Assembly (NCBI GenBank): GCA_963556195.1
Contig: OY744525.1
Coordinates: 44,706,648 to 44,770,647, forward strand
From: Sepiola atlantica
Taxonomy: Eukaryota > Mollusca > Cephalopoda > Sepiida > Sepiolidae
Direction of reading: 5' to 3'
DNA: 64,000 nt
The notes beneath the pieces are model-generated. The model was given only the letters and a program-made list of their open reading frames with translations, searched no databases and was not told the origin of the DNA. The position numbers were made by a program, and so were the translations under genes. Positions within the stretch are counted from its first letter, which is position 1; each line of letters starts with the position of its first letter. This document shows positions 10,885-21,068 of this stretch, in pieces.

Positions 10885-11000
10885 ACATGTCCCGTCCACA
10901 TCAGATGCGGGTTGCACGTTGACCATGGCGACCCAAAGCGACTTTCTCCATGAAACTCTATCATTTACATTGGTTTTGATGTGCCATTTACAGAAAGAGT
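10885..11000 (-). repeat. Repeat related to 11785-11850
   Basis: GACCCAAAGCGACTTTCTCC then ATTGGTTTTGATGTG.CATT matches the later GGCCCAAAATGACTTTCTCC then ATTGGTTTCGATGTGGCATT. Both lie on either side of the LINE end at 11312-11690. Family unknown. The rest of 10741-11311 holds nothing recognised. Confidence 0.5.
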
Positions 11001-11311
11001 GAGTCTTTTTTTCAGCACCGTTATCTAATTTACATACATGCGCCTGTACACACCATGAACACGTAAGTAAATTAGATGTCAAAATAATAAGTTTCTTTAT
11101 TTTTATCTAAAAATGATAAGACTTCTATATAGTACTATACTACTGATAATATAGAAAGAAATAGACTTATTTTTAGTTATGCAAGAAGAAATGTCTTAAA
11201 AGATGTCATAGTTTCTGAATTTTCGAATGAAATCAAACTAGAATAAATGGTGGTAGTGTTCATGACTCAACGGGTCACGCATACATCGAGTACTATATAA
11301 AATTAAATATA

Positions 11312-11690
11312 CATATCATCATCATCATCATTATCATCATCAGGGTATTTTTTTATTTCACTCCTGGTGGAGGAACCCCTCCCTGGTTTCTTTCCACTTT
11401 GTTTTATCCCTAGCTAGGCGTGGCCAAGTAGGACATAGTTTACTATCGAGGTCATCCCTCCACCCGGCTTTTTGGCCTTCCTCTAAGTCTTTTCCATTGC
11501 TTCGGGGTTCATTCTGTCCCTCTATATGTCCACCTGTTGGCTGTACATCTCGAAAGGTGACCTGCCCATCTATGTTTTGCCATTCCTATGGTAGTGATGA
11601 TGTCATTTACTCCAGTTTGCTGTCTGATCAAGGTGTTTCTTTTTCTATCATGTAAACTGATGCCGAGCATAATGCGTTCAATATGCATAT
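11312..11690 (-). pseudogene. LINE 3' end (endonuclease-reverse transcriptase type) with (ATG)n tail
   Basis: Minus-strand reading gives IERIMLGISLHDRKRN, IRQQTGVNDIITTIG, KHRWAGHLSRCTANRW, WKRLRGRPKSR, then in a shifted frame WRDDLDSKLCPTWPRLARDK and FLHQE before a stop at 11358-11360. The RWAGH and RGRP..RW.DD blocks are typical of the C-terminus of RTE/Craft-like LINEs. A short 3' UTR ends in ATG/ATGATA repeats at 11312-11345, the usual simple tail. It is 5'-truncated near 11690 and has an in-frame stop and a frameshift. Confidence 0.8.
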
Positions 11691-11784
11691 AAATACATCT
11701 TTTTGTAAAAGTATTAACACGTATATGTGTGTGTGTGGGGGGGAGAGGAGAACAAAAGTTAAAATGTTAAAATTCTTGTGCATT

Positions 11785-11850
11785 TTCCAGACATGACGGC
11801 CCAAAATGACTTTCTCCATTGGTTTCGATGTGGCATTACTTGAAGTCATC
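11785..11850 (-). repeat. Second copy of the 10885-11000 repeat
   Basis: Shares the AATGACTTTCTCCATTGGTT core. The minus strand is open here (11628-11864), but the frame crosses a CT/GT tract and has no domain. From 11865 to 12248 nothing else was recognised. Confidence 0.45.
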
Positions 11851-12248
11851 TTTGCCTGAGTCATTCCAAGTCTTCTCGGCCTGCTTTTTCCTCGCTTACC
11901 CTCAATCAGAATATGTGTACATCTGTTTATCTAACCATAGCTTCGTTCAATTCAACATGTGCATACCACTGTAGTCGATTGCAACGCAGAGCTGACTCCA
12001 GTCTGAGCACCTTCCTTTACGAAAATATATGCAGATATTACATGAGTTATTGTAATAGTAATAAAAAAAATTTTTTTTAATCTATAGCTACATATTTAGA
12101 GATTTAAAAAGAATCAAAATCGGTAAATATATCAGAATCGGGAATTTAGAACAGAATCGTAAATTGTATCTGAATCAGGAAAAATATTGGAATCGTCCCA
12201 TCACTCTTCATCACGCTTCTTTTTTGTTGTTGATACTCATGTTTGTCA

Positions 12249-12940
12249 CCATATGCTTTACACGAGCCATCCTGCAGACAAGCTCCGCCTTAATTTAATC
12301 CGTAGGGCTGGAAATAAACAAAGAATACCACAAAGTGAAAAATGAGACTCATATAGGATTTAAACATGTGCCTCAGAACAGGGACTACAGTTCTGCTTGT
12401 TAGTCAAATGGTTTAAGATGACACCTGCATTAGGTGGTTCCTCTTCTGGGGCACAGATTTTAATCCCGTATGATTCTCATTTTTCTCTTTGTGCTATTCT
12501 TTGTTTATTCCCAGACCTGTAGACGAATCTAATCGTTTATTTAACGATATTACCGATGCAAACATTAGCATAAACAAAAATGCAGCCCAATACAAAATGA
12601 TTAATTATTAAACATTTTTAAATTATGCACCTTTCATAATTTATGATGTAACACTGTTTATAATATGTGTATTTTGCACGCCATTTATAAACTTTATTGA
12701 AGTTGTATTGGCTGTTAACCAATTATTACTATTTCCATCAAGAGTTATTCCATCTTCAATAATTGCTAGTTTGCAGAATATGGTTTATCACCATGGGCGG
12801 CACTGTCGCCACACTATTTCAGCATTAATGAACGTTGGCAGACAATAATCCTGAGCTTGACGGCTCAGCATTTGTGGTCGAATGGGTGGAAAAGGCGGAG
12901 CTTGTCTGCGGGATGGCTGGTGTAAAGCATTTGGATAAAA
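12249..12940. mobile_element. Nested inverted-repeat structure with two head-to-head SINE-like copies inside
   Basis: Outer arms: ATGCTTTACACGAGCCATCC then AGACAAGCTCCGCC at 12252-12292 is inverted at about 12890-12940. Inner arms: AATAAACAAAGAATACCACA then AAGTGAAAAATGAGACTCAT at about 12311-12355 is inverted at about 12465-12515. The inner unit looks like a tRNA-type SINE (ATTTAAACATGTGCC and TTTTAATCCCG as B-box-like ends), present twice in opposite orientation. Confidence 0.6.
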
Positions 12941-14214
12941 TCATGTCCTTTAAATGCAACAGCCCGGCAAACATTAGAAGACATTGCTCTGCTCTTTCGT
13001 TTTAGCGAGGAGAGTCGAAGATGATTACAGGAAAAGTGGAAGAGAAGGTTCTAGGATTTTATGTTAATGATGTTGAGCACCCCGACTGTTTATTTAGCTG
13101 GTTACCCCCGTGCCTAACATTTGGGATAGCCCACTAGCAGAAGGAGAGAGTGGAATTAGTGTGTATTGTTACTGTGTTTTAAAGAATGACGACACACACT
13201 TCTGTATAAAAACATGATCGTATATCTTTATTGTTCGGTTGTGGCCCACGGGTAGAGACAGTGAGAGTCTGGGAGTGGAGAGTTCATGGAGTTCTTCTTC
13301 TTTCGTGTGAATCAGATGATTCTGGTGTTGGCATTAGTTTCCCCGATGTTTTTATAGTTAGAAATCTTTCTGGAAAGACATCGGGTACTTACGGGAAGGA
13401 CCAAAAGAAGGTTGCCAACATCACTAAATGACAGTGGTATTGTGTAACCGACTGGATTCGAACTTGGAACACCCAGGTCCTCAGTCCGTCACCTCCCTTC
13501 ATGGAGTTGATGGAAATGATCTCTCGAATTCGTTAGCCATCGGTTTTCTTTCGATCTCAATTCAGGCAAGTTAATATAACAGTTTTGAACACCCAGGCAT
13601 CCACAATAGCAACACCTATTCCGGGATTTAACTTCTACACTTTATTTAGTCACACTCCCTACGAGATATGGCTTCCAACCATGTATTGTTTATTTAGCGG
13701 ATGGGTGTATATTCGTCTGCCACGTCTGCAGGTATCCTTTTCAAGTGTCTCTGCATCAAATCACCGGATGTTCATACTTTTACACAGATGGGTTTCTGTG
13801 TCAATCAGCTGGGTGTTATGTCTTCCGGTCAGGTGGGTGTCTGTGTCAATCAGCTGTTGGGTTATATCATTCGGCCAGGTGTTATGTTAGACCCATATTC
13901 AACAGAATAAGTTCAGCTATTTTTCTTCTTACTTATGCTGTTTTTTAGAAAAAGGAATAGGATACAGAGTAAAAACAAATGCATCTACCTTTATTTGCAG
14001 ATGCATTTTCAACAAAGAATAATGATTTTTTTTTCTCTTAACCTGTCCCAGGTTATGGTAAAGTTGTTTTGGGTGAGTGGGTAAAATAAGACAAATTAAA
14101 TTAGTCGATTTATTTTTCCAGTTTAAACTTTAGCATCAATTTTTTCCAATTTTTAGTTTGCATATTGTATCAAGGGAAAAATAGAAAGATTGGATGAATG
14201 GTTAGAAATATCAT
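12941..14214. other. No gene recognised
   Basis: Three overlapping plus frames at 13585-13948 come from a short GGGTGTCTGTGTCAATCAGC duplication at about 13790-13860 and carry no domain. GGATTCGAAC at 13452-13461 resembles an antisense tRNA B box but no A box partner is convincing. Nothing else is supported. Confidence 0.55.
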
Positions 14215-14545
14215 TTTAATGGAGTCAAACACCGTTTTAAAGATGTATAAAACTCTAATAAGACCTCATATAGAGTATTGCATTTAAGGCTGGGCTTCAG
14301 TGTCTCGACATGGAAATTGGAATCGAATATTGTGACTGGAAGGCATAAAAAGAATAGTGAAAAACTAATGAAACAAGTAAAAGATCACAATTTCAAAGAA
14401 AAACTGGAAAATTAGGGTTAACTACTTTACTAGAGAGAAAGATGAGAGATGTTATAATGGAACATTTCAAAATAATTAATACCATTTCTAAGTATACTAA
14501 ATTATTTTTAAATATTTCTTCTTGATCTAGAAGGGTATTTAAAAA
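14215..14545 (+). pseudogene. CR1/L2-like LINE reverse transcriptase C-terminal fragment
   Basis: Plus-strand translation across frames gives MYKTLIRPHIEYCI, GWASVSRHGNWNRI, EGIKRIVKN, KITISKKNW and REKDERCYNGTF. These follow the pattern YKTL(I/V)RPHLEYC, then the E.(V/I)QR, K.Y.ERL..L and RR.RGD(M/L)I blocks seen after the RT domain of CR1-like LINEs. Stops and at least two frameshifts are present. No tail or 3' UTR was identified. Confidence 0.7.
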
Positions 14546-14594
14546 ACTAGATCTATTAACCAATTGAATTTTCTTTTTGCTAATAGAGTAATAT

Positions 14595-14819
14595 ATGTTT
14601 GAAACAAATTTGCCAGATCAGATTAAGAACAGTAATGCACGAGCAAGCGCAAAGGTTGGAAGGACAAGCAGCAACCTCCACAGTTGGGAACCAGCAATAA
14701 CAAGCATCTGCCCGTGTCGAAAACACAGACAGACAATGGAACACGTCCTGAGTGACTGCAGTGATGGACCAACTTGTACTGACCAAAATTTGATGGACTC
14801 TAACCTTGATGCCCAATGA
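14595..14819 (+). pseudogene. Probable LINE C-terminal zinc-knuckle-like end
   Basis: The frame ends with ITSICPCRKHRQTMEHVLSD, giving a C-x-C-x8-H-x4-C spacing. This spacing is common at the C-terminus of Jockey/R1-type LINE ORF2 proteins. The upstream part (VGRTSSNLHSWEPA) fits loosely. It could be a separate insertion from the CR1-like piece just upstream. Identification rests on a short motif. Confidence 0.4.
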
Positions 14820-14979
14820 TGGATCCATTATTGACATGATGAGATATGATTTTACTAGTTAAAATGTTCTGTTTTTAAGCATTGGATTGAGGAGATAGTT
14901 AAAAGGGAGATGCCCATAGAGACATAATAAAATAAACAACATAATAATATGTAACAAAGCAATTTATGCTGACGCATGC

Positions 14980-15330
14980 TACCCCCTCCCCAAAGGAGGA
15001 AGTAATGCGTAGGAGGATGGTATCATGACCACAGAAGAGATACTACACTCCCTCAAAGGAAGAAATAATATCTGAAAGGATGGTGCTATGACAACAGAAC
15101 AGATACTACACTACCCCCCCCCCCCTTCAAAAATGTGGAGGTAATGCTTGGGAAGATGGTATCATGATGGACGAACATATACTACACTATCCACCCCCAA
15201 TGTGGAGGTAATGCCTGGGAGGATGGTCTCATGACGAATGAACATATACTACTCTACCCTCCCTCCAAAAGAAGAAGTAATGCCTGGGAAGATGATACAA
15301 TGCCAAGATGACAGATACTATATTATCTCC
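14980..15330 (+). repeat. Minisatellite, about five units of 65-85 bp
   Basis: Each unit has a C-rich run, then GGAGGAAGTAATGC-like, GGGA.GATGGTATCATGA, and ends ACAGATACTACACT or ACATATACTACACT. Units begin near 14980, 15050, 15112, 15193 and 15256. Poly(C) length and several substitutions differ between units. Confidence 0.8.
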
Positions 15331-15604
15331 TCCGAATTGGGCATTGAAATATAGTGCAATAGTACATTCATAGAAGTAATAGTATAATTTTGACTTTAGA
15401 CAGACAGATACCAAATCTCCATTAGTAATGGATGTTAGCATACAATAACGATGTGAACACAATAATCGGCCCTAAGTGTGATTTTTTTTTTTTTTAAGTG
15501 TATTTTGTAAATATAGTTTGTAGGTAAACACATGCATCTGTTTGTAATATATGAAGATACAGTAGTCCTTCGTGTAATCAAAGTTATTTTTGTTTTGTTT
15601 TACT

Positions 15605-15860
15605 AACGAGTCACTGCTTATCAAGGCCTAATGACCACTCGAGGATAAGGATTAATGAGTTTGTAAGGTGGACGGTGAAACATCGTTGGGATTGGTAACA
15701 ATGGTTGTAAAGATATGATTACATCGAACTTGAAAACGACCATGGTATAGCCAGTTGGGAAGCAGCCCCGTGGTAATGTGTCCCACAGACGGGTAGTTCT
15801 TCTTCTTTAGCCATCAAAATCAGTCGAGCACCTCTGTTACCTATCTATGGCTTTGGTGAG
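15605..15860 (-). pseudogene. LINE 3' end, copy 3 of the FPT.Y.MVVFK family
   Basis: Minus-strand translation includes WDTLPRGCFPTGYTMVVFK, matching WNKIPQGCFPTNYSMVVFK at 36290-36640 and WNKIPRVCFLTDYNMVVFK at 37660-38170. The GGCC..GATAAGCAGTGACTC-like 3' UTR follows. The reading frame is broken upstream. Confidence 0.65.
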
Positions 15861-16744
15861 ATTGTCAAAGATTCCCCTCCCCCTTCGCCATAGGGTTTTT
15901 TTTTTTTAAGACGGTAGCCCTTTCAAAAGATATTACTTCAGGTATACATCATGTGAGATGGTGGTGTGCCTTAAAGTCGTTGAACCAATCTCAATGAAAG
16001 AGAAAAAGAATTCATCCTTTCAAGATACTGTATTTATTTATTCAGTATTTATTCACATGACAAGATCATTCAAGATCAGCCTTCGTTGACCTACTGCTGA
16101 ATCATGGCCGCTCTTACACTTATCTGCACTATGATTCGCTTTCCACTTGTCAGTGACAGGGATCATTTTATGTTGTTGTCTGCTAATTCAAATGCCATTT
16201 CACAGAATTTCTTTGGAGTAAGGGCGTGGAATCGGTTAGCAATTTTTTCGATGTCGTTTGCAAGTTTCTCTATCTCCTCTCTCAAAACTCTTTTCGCCTT
16301 GGCTGTCACACTTTAACTTAATGTTTACACTTCCTTTACCTATTTCGTTTTGATAAATCGATGCAGGTTTGACCTGTGAATCTTTCTCTCTTTTGCCACT
16401 GCTCTTATGAATTTTCCACCTTGATATCCGTGGCTGATCGTTCCATCTGATCAAGGGTTGTTGTGCCCCAGACTGATTTCCTGCCAGATTTTCTTGCCAT
16501 GATGGCATTTGTACAATGTTTAAAATATTAATGGGAAAAACTGTAATGTGATATGAAATTGAAATGCCTTTTGTTAGATATATACCAACTTGTGGTTGAA
16601 TTTATCTCTAAACAGTTGGTTAACTTTGCTCACAGTCATCATTTGAATAAAGACTGTCTAGCTTTGCACTTCAATTGAATCTTCAGGTAAATACTTCACA
16701 TGGTTTAATATGCTGACAAAAAATCAACATGCATGATATATGTA
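15861..16744. other. No gene recognised
   Basis: Opposing frames at 16104-16316 (plus) and 16236-16508 (minus) are the longest. Neither shows a domain, and I cannot tell whether either is part of an old element. Confidence 0.5.
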
Positions 16745-17330
16745 TTTAGATCTGAATAAATTTACTTTGACATACCAATCATTATAACAGATAGCTAAAC
16801 ATTTACTTTGACAAAACATTCATTATAAAACGAAATGAAAAATGATTAATTTGATATAACGGTCATTATAACATACATGTAGAAACTTTACTTTGGCATA
16901 ACAGTCATTATAACCGACATGAAAATACTTTGATATAACAATTATTATAGCAGACTTGTAAAAGACTTATTTTAACATGACAGTCTATAACAGAAATATA
17001 TAACTTTTACTTTGACATAACACTTATTATAAACGACATATAAGACACTTTGACATAACACTTATTATAAATGACATATAAGACGCTTTGACATAACACT
17101 TATTATAAACGACATATGAGACGCTTTGAAATAACACTTATTATAAACGACATATAAGACGCTTTGACATAACACTTATTATAAACGACATATAAGACGC
17201 TTTGACATAACAGGACTGTGGCAAATTTACTTTGACATAAGCCATTTTAAACGACATTTTCTTTGACACTACTTTGACATATGCCATTTTAAATGACATG
17301 TAGGAAATTTACTTTGACATAAAAGACGGA
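16745..17330 (+). repeat. Tandem repeat with a 38 bp unit at its core
   Basis: Between about 17040 and 17215 the unit GCTTTGACATAACACTTATT then ATAAACGACATATAAGAC recurs about five times with few changes. On both sides (16745-17040 and 17215-17330) older copies of TTTGACATAAC..TCATTATAAC.GACAT recur with 40-60 bp spacing. This suggests local homogenisation of an older array. Confidence 0.85.
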
Positions 17331-17572
17331 TAAAATTTATATTTATGTAACAGTAATTATGAAATTTTGACAAGAAAATATGTTGCTTTTTTTATTACCA
17401 TGCACTTCTCTCCAAAATGAATGCGGTTCGCAAATTTATGGTCACATACCAGAAAATGTGTACCTATGCCTAGATACAGGTTCAAGTTTATAAACTATGG
17501 ATTCAAAACCAAGCAACTTGATACATTATGTCATGACAACATCAGTTGAAATACAGTCGTTTTTATTCTTAA

Positions 17573-18060
17573 ACTAGTTGTACCAGTCCGGCGTTGCCCG
17601 GGATGCAGTGAAGTCATTTTAATTTTAATTTTTATTCGTTTGCTCATTTTTAAACTTAAGGTAGATAACTCCCATTATATTTCTCAATTTAATTTAATTT
17701 ATCCTCCTTGCTGACTTTTATTTTTAAATGATTATTTAAAATTGTTTCATCTTAGCTGTTGTCTGGGTCAGACTAAGTAATTTTTAAAATAGATTGTAGC
17801 TAAGTATTTTATTATATTGCCAATAACACAGTACAGCAATAACAAATGAAAATTGGCTAATCAAAAGCAAAGTTGGATTTCTCAGCTTAAATCCTATTTG
17901 GGTCTGACTTTAAAAATCCGACAAGATAACTTTATAAGTTAGATATACTCTATTTTATCATCTATGTTTTTGAACATAAAACTGACATGTGCATTGTAAT
18001 CCACTTTATTTCATTTATTCATTTATATTCATACAAGTTTGGTGAGCCAGTCTTCCATAT
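17573..18060 (+). mobile_element. Repeat starting with the CTAGTTGTACCAGTCCGGCG-type terminus
   Basis: The start AACTAGTTGTACCAGTCCGG then CGTTGCCCGGGATGCAGTG is related to the termini at 22137 and 37388. The CAGCTTAAAT...GGGTCTGACTT..AAATCCG block at 17883-17922 resembles CAGCTTAAATGCTACTTAGA..AAATCCGGC at 45612-45655. The far edge is not defined. Class unknown. Confidence 0.45.
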
Positions 18061-18880
18061 GTACTCAGAAAAAAAACGTTTTCTCAGCTCTCCACTGAAT
18101 TTTTCTCAACCCTGCACCATTTATAGATTACACATGCCTCCCTCCTTAGTGTAATGATGTAGGCGCTGTCTGAAAGAATCTACTTCTTAGGTCTGTTTTT
18201 AAAGACCCTTTTCCATTATTGGTAAGAGCCATGCCATTTCTAACCCTCAGGCTAATAACTGAGATTAAACAACAGGCTGAATAAAGCTTGACTCCAGACT
18301 TTGAAATCCCAACTAGAACTTAACTAAAATCTTCCTGACCAACTCCCAACTCAGGTTGCCCTCTTATCAATCTGACTCCTATCATAGTAGCCCCATACCG
18401 TTTAGTGGCAATATGCCTTGTTTGGGATTAAAAAAAAAAAAAATTGGAGAAACCAAGGCCAACAACAGAATTGAGTCAGTCAAAAGTCGTACAATGCTGA
18501 TGATTTATGCAAATTTACGTTTTTTTTACCTTATGTAAACATTGCTGACTCCAAACACAGACTTTTCACTTTTGAGGTGAAGAGTCAGCCTAAAAAACAA
18601 TTGACTCACAACTCTGCAAGTCAGTATAAAAAGATAACCTGAGTCTGACTCCTGCGGAAATTGCTGTTCTGATATGACTGGTCTGCTGTTATAAGAATCA
18701 AATGAGAAGAATTATGAGCTCTAGGCTAGAAAACATATGGCACTTACTCTTATATAGATTTGTTTATTTTTTTATATTTGTACAAACTATCCTGGGTTTT
18801 CAAGCCCATGGCTGTTTTGCCCGCGGCTGTAACCTACGTAGTTCATACGTAAAACTTGTCTTTTCTTTTATTATTTGTAT
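18061..18880. other. No gene recognised
   Basis: The stretch has several TGACTC/AGTCTGACTC words and an A13 run at 18430. Frames at 18356-18538 and 18702-18938 carry no domain. Confidence 0.5.
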
Positions 18881-18884
18881 TATT

Positions 18885-19030
18885 AGTTCTACTATTCTCA
18901 TCTTGGTTGTTATTTTCGCAACGTTTCGGCCAATGTAACTTCTGACCTTCTTCAGTTGCATCTTTTTAAACTTGGGAATCTTTATGCCGGATTTGAGAAC
19001 CTTACTGCAGGCGATAATAAGTAAGAATAA
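18885..19030 (-). mobile_element. tRNA-headed SINE family, 3' part only
   Basis: Minus-strand marks are CTGAAGAAGGTCAGAAGTTA, TTGGCCGAAACGTTGCG, AAAATAACAACCAAGATGAG and AATAGTAGAACTAATA. These match the tail of full copies at 19600-19910 and 24455-24790. The 5' part is missing or replaced by unrelated sequence. Confidence 0.7.
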
Positions 19031-19087
19031 CATAATACCTAATAAATTAATTAATATTTCGCTACTTATCCAAATTAGGACCCAAGA

Positions 19088-19112
19088 TAACCCTAACCTT
19101 AACCCTAACTGA
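19088..19112. repeat. Short interstitial telomere-like repeat
   Basis: AACCCTAACCTTAACCCTAA is about four CCCTAA units with one change, the animal TTAGGG telomere motif on the other strand. It lies in the gap between two SINE copies. It is too short to say it came from a telomere. Confidence 0.5.
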
Positions 19113-19134
19113 TGTCAAGTCAGTTTTAGCTTGG

Positions 19135-19452
19135 GTCATAATCTGGATAAGTACCAATACTTCTACCTGGTCATGACTGGTATAGCATTGATCCTGGGAG
19201 GGTTGAACCGACTTCCTCTGAAGGAGGAAGTTTCAAGGGAGTATCAAATTCACAAGCGGTCCTCAGTCGCATGTATATCCCGGTTAGGGGAGATGACAAC
19301 GTTAGGTTTTTGCAGCTCTTGCAGGGAGGTGTCGACGCCCTCCTACATACAGCGCTTGCTATTCCCAAATGGTCACCCATCTGGTACTGACCAGGCTCAA
19401 CGTTGCTTAACATCGGTGATCTAATGAGAACCGGTGTGTCAACGTGATTATG
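19135..19452 (-). mobile_element. 5S-rRNA-derived SINE, near full length
   Basis: Read on the minus strand it begins GCATAATCACGTTGACACAC, continues CGGTTCTCATTAGATCACCG, TTAAGCAACGTTGAGCCTGG, CAGTACCAGATGGGTGACC and ATTTGGGAATAGCAAGCGCT. The order and spacing match the second half of 5S rRNA (GATCTC..AAGCTAAGC..GGCCTGGTTAGTACTTGGATG..GACC..GGGAATACC.GGTGCTGTA), which contains the internal pol III promoter. A body with CTTGTGAATTTGATACTCCC and GACCAGGTAGAAGTA follows. Open frames on both strands here are by-products. Confidence 0.85.
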
Positions 19453-19599
19453 CTGTGATTTACCCGGTCATTACTGATAGAACGAGAACAATCTACCCCC
19501 ATGGATTAACTAAAGGGTCCAGTTTAAAATTTTGTATAGGTCCCGAATTTGCTATAATATTCCCAAGTTCAAAAATAAAATGAAATTTGTATTTTTTTT

Positions 19600-19910
19600 T
19601 AGATTAGTCAGACTACGATTCTCATCTTAATTGTTATTTTCACAACGTTTCGACCGATATAATCTCCGACCTTCTTCAGGTGCATCTTTTTGAATTTAGG
19701 AATTTTTATGTCAAACTTGAGCACCTACAGGAAATTTTGAACCAAACTCTTTATTTAATCCACACTGGTCTATTGTTCACGTATCATTGTTCTCGTTCTG
19801 TCAGCCATGAACGAGTAGGAGTGTTAATTATTATGTTATTCTTAGTTAATATTGAATCCTTAACCTTCAGAAAACTGTCACTTAGAACTGATTGTTAATC
19901 AACACCTTCA
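19600..19910 (-). mobile_element. tRNA-headed SINE with hammerhead-like tail, full copy
   Basis: On the minus strand the element starts near 19910 with GGTGTTGATTAACAATCAGT, contains TCTGAAGGTTAAGGATTCAA (B-box-like), GTTCATGGCTGACAGAACGA, GTGGATTAAATAAAGAG and CACCTGAAGAAGGTCGGAG, then GGTCGAAACGTTGTGAAAA, and ends near AATCGTAGTCTGACTAAT. The same order is seen at 24455-24790 (plus) and 38985-39330 (minus), which fixes the family. A promoter-type head and no ORF make it non-autonomous. Confidence 0.75.
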
Positions 19911-19914
19911 AAGA

Positions 19915-20125
19915 TTCACTTGAAGAAGGTCGGGTTTACACCAACTGAAACTTTGTGAAAATAACAATCAAAGATGGGAATGGTAGTCTGAATCATCCAA
20001 ATTAAACAAATTGAATTTAATTATGTCGGTGTCATTAGATTATGACTTCAACTAAATTCTTATAAAACACTTGAAATGTTGTGAATATAACAACCAAGAT
20101 GAGAGTAGTAGTTCGAATAATCTAA
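19915..20125 (+). mobile_element. Two partial tails of the same tRNA-headed SINE
   Basis: GAAGAAGGTCGGGTTTACACC through TAGTCTGAATCATCCAAAT at 19920-20010, and TTGTGAATATAACAACCAAG then ATAATCTAAA at 20078-20125, are tail fragments in plus orientation. They lie back to back with the minus copy at 19600-19910. Confidence 0.65.
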
Positions 20126-21068
20126 AAAAAATACCTATAAATCGTCATCTCAAAAATTCCGAAACATTGTCTTGTTTTGTTGTTATCAATATCTATAGAA
20201 GTAGATGAACTTTTATTACTTTTATTTAATCTGCATTTACTTGGTATCTTCTAGCAATTGATCTTCTAGTTATTTCGTACAGCATTTTCTCCAACAGGTT
20301 CAAACACAAGTACGACTCGAATAAAGAAGATTTTACGTTGTTTTACTTTTACTGCTTACGTTCACACTCATTTGTTCAGTGAGCACTCCAACAGAATTGA
20401 ACCCAGCTTGCAATAACTGAGTAGGTTGACTTGGCCGATCGTCAGCCTATTCAAAAGACCATCTGAAAAAAAAAATCACAACAAAACAAAAAGGGGAACT
20501 CTCCTGTATTGGCAAGAGAAAAACAAGAAAGCGTCTAATTTTCACTTTTGACATTCACCGTTTTTAGTTGTGATTGTTATAAATTAAATGCAGCTGTCTT
20601 CTAGATAGAAAGTTACAGAGACGAACCATTTCATTCTAATAATATATTAAAGATTTTCAAAATTAACGAACCCTCTCATGTGTGGTCCTATTTAAAACCA
20701 ATCAAAATTTAATTAAAAAATAAAACCGACCAATTCACATCCACTAATTAGTTAAGAGGACAACAATGCCAGAGAAGAGGTGAAAACTACTGTGGGAGTA
20801 ACGCACAGGACGTCCTTACTTCTCAAAATCAATTACGCCTCTTTTGTGTTTTTCAATCAAATCTTTGTATTTATCAAAATTTGTTTTATTCTTACATATT
20901 TCTTTTCTAAACAACAAAACACAAATATTTACTTTAAAAGTCACTTACCGAATTTCCTAAAATACAACCTGTCAAAAAAAAAACAGTTTTGAATTTCAGA
21001 TGCAACCAAATCTCACCCCCACACACATTCCATTCACAAACCTATATTTTGCACAACCTACTTATATA
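20126..21068. other. No gene recognised
   Basis: AT-rich sequence without domain-bearing frames and without a repeat match elsewhere in the window. Confidence 0.5.

Noticed and set aside
13585..13948. Three overlapping plus frames of 67-101 codons
   Set aside because: They arise from a short internal duplication with all three frames open, and no domain is visible.
16745..17330. CRISPR-like regularly spaced repeat
   Set aside because: Units are contiguous with no unique spacers, and the context is animal DNA. The same holds for the arrays at 14980-15330 and 62385-63500.
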